Made by a program: the position numbers and the translations under genes | Assembly (NCBI RefSeq): GCF_000067165.1 | Contig: NC_010162.1 | Coordinates: 10,528,501 to 10,592,500, forward strand | DNA length: 64,000 nucleotides | Direction of reading: 5' to 3' | Source of the DNA: Sorangium cellulosum So ce56 | GTDB lineage: Bacteria; Myxococcota_A; Polyangia; Polyangiales; Polyangiaceae | Shown here: positions 15,271 through 22,753 of the stretch, piece after piece | Layout: each line of letters begins with the position of its first letter | Position numbering within the stretch: the stretch's first letter is position 1 | The notes under the pieces: generated by a model | What the model was told of the DNA's origin: nothing | What the model saw: the letters and a program-made list of their open reading frames with translations, nothing else | Databases searched by the model: none

Positions 15271-16047
15271 TCAGCTGGGCTTCGAGGTCGGGGGCGGCGC
15301 GGCGGCAGGAGCCTTCCGCCAGAACTTGCGCGCTTCGTCCTGCTGGCGGACCAGCCGCCGCTGCTCCTGGATCAGGCCGCCGTAGGCGCGAGGCACCCGC
15401 GGATCCTTCGCGAGCGCGTACAGGACCTGGAGCGCCGCCTCGGCGTCGTCCGTCGCGCGGTGCGCCTTCTCGAGCGAGATCCCGAGCCGAGCGGCCATGT
15501 CGCCGAGGGCGCGGCTCTCCTCGTTCTTGTAGAGCTCGCGGGCGAACGTGAGCGGATCGACCCAGTCGACCTCGCGCCGCATGGCGGGCGGCGGCTCGCG
15601 CGGGCGCATGCCCACGCGCTCGAGCTCGGCGAGCAGGAACGAGCGGTCGAAGGTGGCGTTGTACGCCGCGGGGATCGCCCCCTTGAAGCAGCCGAGGATC
15701 TCCTCCGCGACCTCGGCGAACGACGGCTTGCCTTCGACGTCCGCGTCCTTGATCCCGTGGATGGCGGTGCTCTCCGCGGGGATGGGCCGCCCCGGGTGGA
15801 TGAGCCAGTTGTAGCGCGTCAGGATCTCCCCGGAGCGGCCGATGACGATGCCGAGCTCGATGATCCGATCGCCCGCAGGATCGCGCCCCGTGGTCTCGAC
15901 GTCGACGAAGGCGATCGGCTGGTCGATCCAGGCGCTGCCCGCGTCGATCTCGGACGCAACACCGACGGCGCGCACCTTGAGGAGGTGCGCGATCCCAGGG
16001 TAGTGCCGGCCCGTCGGGAAGCAGCCGCACGGGTCGGCGACCTTCAC
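15271..16047 (-). CDS. DnaQ-like 3'-5' exonuclease (DEDDh)
   Basis: 258 residues from GTG 16047, overlapping the previous stop as GTGA. The exonuclease core shows ExoI FVDVETTGRDP (Asp, Glu), ExoII NATFDRSF (Asp) and ExoIII HRATDDAEAALQVL (His, Asp), the DEDDh set of DNA polymerase III epsilon and related proofreading or RNase T-type enzymes. The N-terminal 35 residues (DPCGCFPTGRHYPGIAHLLK) and the basic, Pro-rich tail are outside the core. It could serve replication proofreading or RNA trimming. Without a polymerase-binding motif I leave the role open. Confidence 0.85.
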   Translation of the reverse strand: MKVADPCGCFPTGRHYPGIAHLLKVRAVGVASEIDAGSAWIDQPIAFVDVETTGRDPAGDRIIELGIVIGRSGEILTRYNWLIHPGRPIPAESTAIHGIKDADVEGKPSFAEVAEEILGCFKGAIPAAYNATFDRSFLLAELERVGMRPREPPPAMRREVDWVDPLTFARELYKNEESRALGDMAARLGISLEKAHRATDDAEAALQVLYALAKDPRVPRAYGGLIQEQRRLVRQQDEARKFWRKAPAAAPPPTSKPS

Positions 16048-17138
16048 GGCGTCCTCGGCTTGGCGGGCTGGACGGGCTGGACGGGCGCAGCCGAGATCGC
16101 GGGGCGCGCCGCGCCGCCCGCCGGCGCGCTGGTGCCGGCGGCGGGGGTGGCGCTGGCCGCCGGGGTGGCGCTGGCCGCGGGGATCGCGCTGCCGGAGGGC
16201 GACGCGTCGCCTGGCTTCGGGGGCGCAGGCCGCGGCGTTTTGCCGAGGAGCTCCAGCTCGAGCTTGACCCACGCCTCGAGATCCTGGCCGGGGTTCGAGA
16301 GGAGCTGGAGGTTGACCTCGCGGCCGTTGATGAAGACGAGGGGCGTCCCCTCGAGCCCGACCCCGTCGGCCTGCAGCTTGTCCTTGTCGATGCGCGCCTT
16401 GGTGTCGGTCGAGACGAGATCGGCGCGGAACTTCACCATATCGAGCTTGAGCCGCTGCGCGTAGCGCTCGAGGTCGGCCTGCTCCAGCTTGTCCTGGTTC
16501 TCGAAGAGGAGGTGGTGCATCTCCCAGAACTTGCCCTGGTTGAGCGCGGCGGTCGCCGCGCGCGCGGCGGGCTCGCCGTGGACGTGCGCCGAGAGCGGGT
16601 AGAACTTGAAGACGAGGCGCACCTGCCCGTCGAAGCGCTTCACGAGCCCCTCGAGCAGCGGCGCCATCAGCCTGCAGAACGGGCACTCGAAGTCGGCCCA
16701 CTCGACGATCGTGATCGGCGCGTCGGGCGGCCCCATCTCCGGCGAGCCGTCGGTGGCGAGCGTCTTCACCTTGTTCGCGTCGAAGCGCATGTGGAACGCG
16801 TCGTCGCGCTCCTTCTTCGACCGGCCGTCCTTGACCAGATCGAGCAGGAGCAGCGCGGCGGGGAGGCACGCCTTGCACGGGCGCTGCTCCTTCACGCACT
16901 GCGCGATGCTCACCGGCGTGTCCGGGCAAGGGGAGAGGAGCTCGGAGACCTGTGCCCCCCACTCCCGGCGCTCGCGGGGAGTCAGCGAGGAGGTGTCCAC
17001 GCCCGGCAGCGAGACCGACACCTCCGGGTTCGCGGCCGGTTTGGGCTCGTTCGAGCTAGGGTTCCCAGGACAGCCCGTGGCGCCGATCGCGAGCAACGGC
17101 AACGCGAGGAGCGGCGGCATCCAGCGCAGGAATGACAT
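16044..17138 (-). CDS. DsbA-family thioredoxin-like lipoprotein
   Basis: 364 residues. A lipoprotein signal ends at Cys23 (LLAIGATGC). Residues about 125-300 form a DsbA/thioredoxin domain: ITIVEWADFECPFCRLMAPL with the redox pair Cys152/Cys155 (CPFC), GKFWEMHHLLFENQDKL, and the cis-Pro region GTPLVFING. An extra Cys-rich helix precedes it (CVKEQRPCKACLP), which may form a structural disulfide. The C-terminal 70 residues are a Pro/Ala/Ser linker with SATPAA repeats. It probably catalyses or isomerises disulfides at the cell envelope. It is coupled to the exonuclease gene by a 4-bp overlap, which looks functionally accidental. Confidence 0.85.
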   Translation of the reverse strand: MSFLRWMPPLLALPLLAIGATGCPGNPSSNEPKPAANPEVSVSLPGVDTSSLTPRERREWGAQVSELLSPCPDTPVSIAQCVKEQRPCKACLPAALLLLDLVKDGRSKKERDDAFHMRFDANKVKTLATDGSPEMGPPDAPITIVEWADFECPFCRLMAPLLEGLVKRFDGQVRLVFKFYPLSAHVHGEPAARAATAALNQGKFWEMHHLLFENQDKLEQADLERYAQRLKLDMVKFRADLVSTDTKARIDKDKLQADGVGLEGTPLVFINGREVNLQLLSNPGQDLEAWVKLELELLGKTPRPAPPKPGDASPSGSAIPAASATPAASATPAAGTSAPAGGAARPAISAAPVQPVQPAKPRTP

Positions 17139-17197
17139 CGCGGCGCGAGCTTAGTCGGACCCCTTGCGAGATGCTAGCGCGGGTGTAGCGTCAAGAG

Positions 17198-17995
17198 GTG
17201 CGGAGCGTCCTCTACCGCTTCCCGGATCTGCAGCAGTTCGAGCAAATCGTGTGCGATCCGGAGGAGCGTGACCTCGAGCTCGGACTGCCCGCGGGGGAGG
17301 TCGTGGCCGATGGCGAGTGGGTGCTCGCCATCTTCGAGCTGGGCGAAAACCGCCGCGCGACGTCGGCCGCGGCGTGCGCGTCGGTCTCACCGGAGGGGGC
17401 GCGGCTCACGTTCGAGCCGCGCGACTGGCATCGCCTCGCCCACTTCGCGCGGACGGAGGCGCCCCGCCCCGGATCCGTGCCCGACACCGACGCCGCGGCG
17501 CTCCTCCGCGCCGCGGACGGGGCCGGGCCCGCCGCGTCATCCGGCGTCCAGGGCGCCGGCCCGGCGGGCCGGGCGCCGACGCCCCCTGCGCCGCCTCGGC
17601 TGAAGGGCAAAGGCTCGCGGGTCCTCGTTGTCGACGACGACCCCCACATCCGCGAGCTCCTGTCGGCGATGCTCGAGGCGGTCGAGCTCGCCGTCGTCGC
17701 CGTCGCCAGCGCGGAAGAGGCGCTGGCGCAGGTCCGCGGCGCACCGTTTCACCTCGTGGTCCTCGACTGGAACCTCCCGAAGATGACCGGCATCGACCTG
17801 TGCCGGACGCTGCGGCAGGAGCCCGGGCTCCGCGATCTTCCGGTCCTCTTCCTGACGGCGCACGCCTCCTCGCAGGACATGGTCGAGGCCTTCGCCAGCG
17901 GCGCCGACGACTACATGGTGAAGCCATTCCGCGCCCCCGAGCTGGGCGCTCGCATCTTCAGCCTGCTCCGCCGGACCCGGCGAGGCACCCCCTGA
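17198..17995 (+). CDS. PilZ-like / receiver-domain protein
   Basis: 265 residues. The N-terminal 90 residues (DLELGLPAGEVVADGEWVLA, then SVSPEGARLTFEPRDWHRLA) look like a divergent PilZ-type beta barrel without a clear c-di-GMP RxxxR motif. A Pro/Ala linker leads to a complete receiver domain: acidic pocket VVDDDPH (Asp146-148), phospho-acceptor Asp190 (VVLDWNLPKMTG), Thr220 and Lys242 (YMVKPF). No DNA-binding output follows, so it probably works by protein contacts, as in motility or developmental signalling. No kinase gene is adjacent. It is divergent from the DsbA-like lipoprotein, and the intervening 59 bp must hold both promoters. Confidence 0.75.
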   Translation: MRSVLYRFPDLQQFEQIVCDPEERDLELGLPAGEVVADGEWVLAIFELGENRRATSAAACASVSPEGARLTFEPRDWHRLAHFARTEAPRPGSVPDTDAAALLRAADGAGPAASSGVQGAGPAGRAPTPPAPPRLKGKGSRVLVVDDDPHIRELLSAMLEAVELAVVAVASAEEALAQVRGAPFHLVVLDWNLPKMTGIDLCRTLRQEPGLRDLPVLFLTAHASSQDMVEAFASGADDYMVKPFRAPELGARIFSLLRRTRRGTP

Positions 17996-18068
17996 GGCGC
18001 CTCGCCGCGGCGCGGCGGCCCCGCCGTGACGCGGGCTCGCGCTCGGGCGCCGCGCTCAGGTTCCGCGC

Positions 18069-19439
18069 TCAGAAGGCGACATCGACGTTGAGGTTGATCA
18101 CCCCGATGCTCTGCGCGTAGTGCCCGCCGGAGTCGGGAGCCCTCGAGTTGGGGTGCAGGCCGGCGGTGATGCTGTCCCCCGTGGTGTCGCGGCTGACGTA
18201 GAACAGGTGGGTATACGACGCGGCGAGGTGCAGCTGCTTCGCGACATGGAAGCGCCCGCCGAGGGCGAACGAGACGTCGTGGAAATCGACGCCCGATGGA
18301 TCCAGGGTCTCGTCCGGAACCGCGTTGGAGTCGTACCCGACGCCGCCGAAGACCTCGATCGCAGGCCGCGGCCAGTGGCTCCAGCCTGCCCGCACGCCGA
18401 ACGTGTCGTTCCAGCGGCGAGGGATGTTCTGCACCACGCGGGCGCCCTCTCCGGCGAAGCCGTCGCGGTCGATCTCGCACGCCGCGCCGACCTGGGTGAG
18501 GCACTGGTTTTCCATCGAGCTCCACCGCGTCCAGTCGCCGAAGAGCCGGATCTCGAAGCGCTCCGCCGGGACGAAGCGGGCGCCGAGCCGCACGATGTCC
18601 GGCAGGCCCTGGTGCAGCTCCACGTCGCTCGGGGAGCTCGACACGCCGCTGAAGCGGTTGGTGAGCGTGCCCTCGAGCGACTCTCCCCCCGTGACGTTCG
18701 GCCGCGACTGGTACGACGCGCCGATCCAGAGCTGCTCCGGCACCGCCTCGACCAGCGCGCCGACGCCGAAGCTCGCGTGGAAGCCGCTCACCTCGAGCAG
18801 CGAGCGCCCCTCGGTCGCAAGGAGGTTGTCGCCGGAGGCGTTGCGGGCGCGCACGGTGTTCACCTGGGTTCGAATCAGGTTGCCGGAGAGGCCGAGGCTG
18901 AGGCGGAGCGCCGGGATCTCGTAGGCGGCGGCGAGGGTGAAGAACATCGCCTGGAGCGAAGACTCGATGGAGTGCCAGCGCTGCACGCCGTCCACCGGCC
19001 CGGCGAGCTCGCGATTGCCCTCGAACGCCGCGTTCGTGTCCCAGGACGCGGCGCCGCCGAAGGGCACATAGACGCCGGCGCCCAGCGCCAGATCGCCGAG
19101 CCTGGCCGACGCGCCGAGCATCGGCGAGGCAGCCACGTTGAACAGGCTCGCCGCCCCCGTGTTCGCCCCCGGCACCGTCACGTCATCGGTCGCCGCCGCC
19201 GAGTGCGTGTAGGACGCGGCGCGCAGCGCGATGTTTCCGTCCAGGAACAGATGAATCCCCTCGCTCTCGGCGAGGCCTGCGGGGTTGTAGTAGACCGCGG
19301 TCGGATTGCTCGTGATCGGGTTGCCGTGCTCGCCGCCAAACCGCGCGGTCGCGAACCCGCCGGCGAGCGCGGATCCGGTCCAGGCGAGACCGCCGAGGAG
19401 GCCGACGGAGATCGCGAAACAGGGACGGTTGATGGACAT
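18069..19439 (-). CDS. FadL/OmpP1-type outer-membrane transport protein
   Basis: 456 residues. The start Met at 19439 gives a clean signal peptide (CFAISVGLLGGLAWTGSALA). The mature N-terminus (GGFATARFGGEHGNPITSNP, then TAVYYNPAGLAE) is the signature of the FadL hatch domain. The remainder alternates beta-barrel strands and ends in LNVDVAF, the terminal aromatic signal for BamA-mediated assembly. FadL-type channels move hydrophobic compounds such as long-chain fatty acids across the outer membrane. No adjacent gene fixes the substrate. Confidence 0.85.
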   Translation of the reverse strand: MSINRPCFAISVGLLGGLAWTGSALAGGFATARFGGEHGNPITSNPTAVYYNPAGLAESEGIHLFLDGNIALRAASYTHSAAATDDVTVPGANTGAASLFNVAASPMLGASARLGDLALGAGVYVPFGGAASWDTNAAFEGNRELAGPVDGVQRWHSIESSLQAMFFTLAAAYEIPALRLSLGLSGNLIRTQVNTVRARNASGDNLLATEGRSLLEVSGFHASFGVGALVEAVPEQLWIGASYQSRPNVTGGESLEGTLTNRFSGVSSSPSDVELHQGLPDIVRLGARFVPAERFEIRLFGDWTRWSSMENQCLTQVGAACEIDRDGFAGEGARVVQNIPRRWNDTFGVRAGWSHWPRPAIEVFGGVGYDSNAVPDETLDPSGVDFHDVSFALGGRFHVAKQLHLAASYTHLFYVSRDTTGDSITAGLHPNSRAPDSGGHYAQSIGVINLNVDVAF

Positions 19440-19573
19440 ATCCGGTGTTCTCGATTCTGAGGCGGAGGAATGCGGCGCCTGCGGCGGACCCTGCATGGTA
19501 GGGTTGCAACACCTGCCACGTCGGGGAAGGTTCTACCCGATCAAGTCAAATGTCACCTTTCGCACGGTGTCAA

Positions 19574-20251
19574 ATGCTTTTCTCCCGCACCATCCGGACA
19601 ACGCTCGCCTCAGCTGCCTTCACCACCACGGCGCTCCTCATCGGCTGCGCCGACCCGGCAGGCAGATACGATGACTTCGAAGCTCGCGATACGACGATCC
19701 GCGAAGACCAGAGCAGCGGCGAGGGTGGTGGTGGCGGCGCTGGAGGCGGCGGGGACAACTGCCTGCCGGAAGCGGGCGCCGTCGATGGCGATTTCCTCTT
19801 CAGCCTCTCGGCCTATCTCAACCCGCGGGCCCCTATCCTCTTCGTGGCCAGCCTGACCACCCAGGCCAGCGACGGCGGCCTGAGCTTCTCGCTGACCTTC
19901 CAGCCGCTCGTGGCCGCCGATCGCAAGACGCCCACGGGCGAGCCGTTCGACGTGGGTCCCTTCGAGCTGTCCGCCGATGGGACGTTCACCGCGCAGCTGC
20001 CCACGCTCGTCGTGCCGGGCGACGCCAACCCCATCTCCGGCAGCGAGCTCGAGGCCACCATCACGCTGACCGGCGGCTCCCTCTGCGCGCCCGCCGACTT
20101 CATCTGTGGCATTGTCACCGGCACGACGGCGAGGCCGCTCCCCCTGAATCTCAAGGGCTCTGCCTTCGCCATGGAGCGAATCGCCGATCCGAGCAGCTAC
20201 CCGGCGCCGGTCATCAACTGCAAGAGAGACCCGGCGAACCCGCTCCCGTGA
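19574..20251 (+). CDS. Hypothetical lipoprotein
   Basis: 225 residues from ATG 19574; an in-frame ATG eight codons earlier is possible. The signal ends in a lipobox (TTALLIGCADP). A Gly-rich linker (EGGGGGAGGGGDN) leads to a beta-rich domain (FLFSLSAYLNPRAPILFVAS; GLSFSLTFQPLVAADRKTPT; EATITLTGG) with two late Cys pairs (SLCAPADFICG). It looks like a jelly-roll or Ig-like surface domain. No family was recognised. It diverges from the FadL-like gene across about 130 bp, and both point to the outer envelope. Confidence 0.65.
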   Translation: MLFSRTIRTTLASAAFTTTALLIGCADPAGRYDDFEARDTTIREDQSSGEGGGGGAGGGGDNCLPEAGAVDGDFLFSLSAYLNPRAPILFVASLTTQASDGGLSFSLTFQPLVAADRKTPTGEPFDVGPFELSADGTFTAQLPTLVVPGDANPISGSELEATITLTGGSLCAPADFICGIVTGTTARPLPLNLKGSAFAMERIADPSSYPAPVINCKRDPANPLP

Positions 20252-20264
20252 GCGCCCGGTCGGG

Positions 20265-21461
20265 TCACGCCACGGCCTCCGCCGCGGCGGCGCCTTCGAG
20301 CTCGATCAGCGAGATCTCGGACGGCGCGCCGACGCGCATCGGCGGCCCCCAGTAGCCCGTGCCGCGGCTCACGTAGATCTGGCTCTCGCCGTGCGAGGAC
20401 AGCCCGGCAACGTAGGGCTGGTCGAGCCGCACGAAGAAGTTCCACGGGAAGATCTGACCACCGTGGGTGTGGCCGCTGAGCTGCAGGCCCACGCCCCGCT
20501 CCGCGGCCTCCAGGATCTGCTTGGGCTGGTGCGCGAGCAGCACGAGCTCGCGAGAAGGGTCCCGCCCCGCGAGCGCGCGCGCGAGGTCGGGGCCGTGGCC
20601 GCGGCCCATGCCGCGGGAGCTCCAGTCGTCCACGCCGGCCAGGTCGAAGCCGTGCTCGCCGTCGCCGATCGAGACCCGCTCGTTGCGCAGCACCGTCACG
20701 CCGAGCCGGCGGAGCTCCGCGATCCACGCCTCGGCGCCGGAGTAGTACTCATGGTTGCCCGTCACGAAGAAGACCCCGTGCTTGGCGCGCAGATCGGCGA
20801 GCGGCGCGGTGTGCTCGCGGAGCTCTTCCACGGAGCCGTCGACGAGATCGCCCGTGATCGCGATGAGGTCCGGATCGAGCGCGTTCACGCGCGCGACGAC
20901 GCGCTCGAGCCAGGCCCGGCCGATCGTCGGGCCGATGTGGAGGTCGGTCAGCTGAACCACGCGAAAGCCCGACATGGCCGCGGGGAGGCGGCGCAGGCGG
21001 ACGCGCACCGGGCGGACGGCGACCTCGCCGAGGGCGCTCGCGGCGCCGGCGACGCCGAAGCCCATGGCGAGCGCCCCGGCCGCGCCCGCGAGGGCGCGCG
21101 AGAGGAAGGTGCGGCGCTCGCCGTCGAGCGGCTGGTTCAGGAGCGCGGTGACGCCGTGGGCGCCGAGGCGGACGAACTCGGAGGTCAGCAGGAGGAAGAA
21201 GAGCAGGACGGCGAGCCCGACCCACGTGTAGACGATGCCCGCGACGACGCCGGCGATGTGCCGGGGCAGCGCGCGGGTGAGCAAGAGGCCGAGGGGCACC
21301 AGCGAGGCGAGCACCACGAGGGCCACGCTGCCGGCGCGGTGCCAGAGCGGGCCGAGCTCGGGCGCGCGGATCAGGCGCTGCCAGAGGTAGTAGTGGACGC
21401 CTGCCACGATGGCGCTGAAGACAGCGATGAAGACGACGAAGGAGAGGAGAGGCCGCTGCAC
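20265..21461 (-). CDS. Membrane-anchored metallophosphoesterase (YkuE/YaeI-like)
   Basis: 398 residues from GTG 21461; an upstream GTG at 21530 is in frame but adds a low-complexity Arg/Ala extension. Four N-terminal membrane helices (about 7-26, 44-63, 70-92, 125-145). The catalytic domain holds all the dinuclear-metal motifs: DLHIG (Asp173, His175), GDLVDG (Asp205), GNHEYY (Asn236, His237) and GHTHGGQ. YkuE-like enzymes are exported phosphoesterases, and YaeI acts on nucleotides or lipid A precursors. The substrate cannot be read from the sequence. The stop lies 13 bp from the convergent lipoprotein gene. Confidence 0.85.
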   Translation of the reverse strand: MQRPLLSFVVFIAVFSAIVAGVHYYLWQRLIRAPELGPLWHRAGSVALVVLASLVPLGLLLTRALPRHIAGVVAGIVYTWVGLAVLLFFLLLTSEFVRLGAHGVTALLNQPLDGERRTFLSRALAGAAGALAMGFGVAGAASALGEVAVRPVRVRLRRLPAAMSGFRVVQLTDLHIGPTIGRAWLERVVARVNALDPDLIAITGDLVDGSVEELREHTAPLADLRAKHGVFFVTGNHEYYSGAEAWIAELRRLGVTVLRNERVSIGDGEHGFDLAGVDDWSSRGMGRGHGPDLARALAGRDPSRELVLLAHQPKQILEAAERGVGLQLSGHTHGGQIFPWNFFVRLDQPYVAGLSSHGESQIYVSRGTGYWGPPMRVGAPSEISLIELEGAAAAEAVA

Positions 21462-21560
21462 GCGTCCAGCATGACCACGGCGGCGCGCGCCCGCCGCTCC
21501 GTTCCGCGCCGGAGCCGGGCTCGACAACACTTCTTAACGGAGCGACGCGGCGGGCGGCGG

Positions 21561-22538
21561 CTACGACGTGCTCACGCACACGCCGAACCCGGCGGGGTAG
21601 ATCGCGCTGCCGCCCTGGCACTTGGCGCCTGCGCCGCACTCGGGCGCCCTGCTGTCGATCCGGCAGAGCTGCTTGCACTGGTCCGTCAGCATCGAGCACA
21701 CGAAGCCGGGCGCGCACGGGCAACGCTCGTCGGCCCGCCCCTCGCCGGGCACCACGCAGCTCGTCGTCCCATCCTCGCGGACGATCGTGCAGGTGAGGCC
21801 CGTCGGGCACACGCTGTCGTTCAAGAGCTCGCAGTTCGTCGCGGGAACACAGACGGGTATCGGGACCGGAGCCCTCGCGCTCGCCTCGACGACCGACTCG
21901 GCCATCGGCCGCTCGTCGCAGTACGTCCCCGCCGCGCAGCTCTCGACGTGACCACAGCAGTACTGCCGGCACACGCCGCCCTCCCCGTCGGCTGCCACGC
22001 ACCCCAGGCCAGCCGCGCAATCGGCGGCGCTGTGACAAGGGCCACCTGCCTCGAAGCGGCCCGCCGGCTGGCAGCTCGGGATCGCATCACCGTCGTCGAG
22101 CACGAGCTGGCAGTGCAGCGTCTGCGCGGCAGGGAGCCCCGTCCCTGTGCCCGCGTCGCCGTCCGACGAGCACTCGGCCGGCTCCCCGCCTGGGGTGCAG
22201 CCATCGCCGCACAGGTAAGCGAAGCGGGTGTAGGGGTCCTGCGCCTCCGGAGCGGCCGGGATGTTGAGGTCCTCGTTCACGACGCCGCCGGCACCACCGT
22301 TGCCGCTGGCGCTGCCGCTCGCGGGCGGTGGGCTGCCGCCCGATTGGGTCGACTCGCCCACGCCTCCCCCACTCCCGAACGCCGCCCCGCCGTCTTCGTA
22401 CCCACCCGCCGAGGCGTCGTCCACCGAGCACGCGGAGAGCGCGAAAACCCAGGTCGCCATGAGGCCAGAAAGCAGACGGGCGTGGTGTGAGCTCATTCCA
22501 GGACCACCAGAAAAGCACAAGCGGAATGAGCGTATCAT
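21561..22538 (-). CDS. Cys-rich secreted lipoprotein
   Basis: 325 residues. ATG 22538 follows a consensus AGGAGG. The signal ends in VFALSACSVDD (lipobox Cys). A Gly/Ser linker follows, then about 220 residues with more than 20 Cys, arranged as repeats of the CxxxxxCaxGxxC type (CHSAADCAAGLGC; CPTGLTC; CPCAPGFVCSMLTDQCKQLC). This is the disulfide-rich adhesin-like pattern common in myxobacterial lipoproteins, sometimes annotated as Dickkopf/EGF-like. No enzyme motif is visible. It is probably exposed at the cell surface and dependent on Dsb-type oxidation. Confidence 0.75.
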   Translation of the reverse strand: MIRSFRLCFSGGPGMSSHHARLLSGLMATWVFALSACSVDDASAGGYEDGGAAFGSGGGVGESTQSGGSPPPASGSASGNGGAGGVVNEDLNIPAAPEAQDPYTRFAYLCGDGCTPGGEPAECSSDGDAGTGTGLPAAQTLHCQLVLDDGDAIPSCQPAGRFEAGGPCHSAADCAAGLGCVAADGEGGVCRQYCCGHVESCAAGTYCDERPMAESVVEASARAPVPIPVCVPATNCELLNDSVCPTGLTCTIVREDGTTSCVVPGEGRADERCPCAPGFVCSMLTDQCKQLCRIDSRAPECGAGAKCQGGSAIYPAGFGVCVSTS

Positions 22539-22604
22539 GTCGCCTCCTGCATTCACAGAATGTGCCGATTCCGTGTGTCGTCGCCAGGGCGCCGAGCGCA
22601 ACCT

Positions 22605-22654
22605 GGGTGAGGACGCCGCCCTGTGCGCTGGGGTGAGGACGCCGCCCTGTGCGC
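22605..22654. repeat. 24-bp direct duplication
   Basis: A 24-bp unit beginning GGGTGAGGACGCCGCCCTGT occurs at 22605-22628 and again at 22631-22654, separated by 2 bp, in the gap upstream of the Cys-rich lipoprotein gene. It could be a simple duplication or a pair of regulator sites. Confidence 0.6.
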
Positions 22655-22753
22655 CGCGCGCACGGGGGCACCTCGCCAGCGGGCATCCCTGGCGCAAGCA
22701 TGACGCCCGTGTCGCGCCGCGCGCCGGGCCCCGCGCGAGGGGTGTGACGGCGC

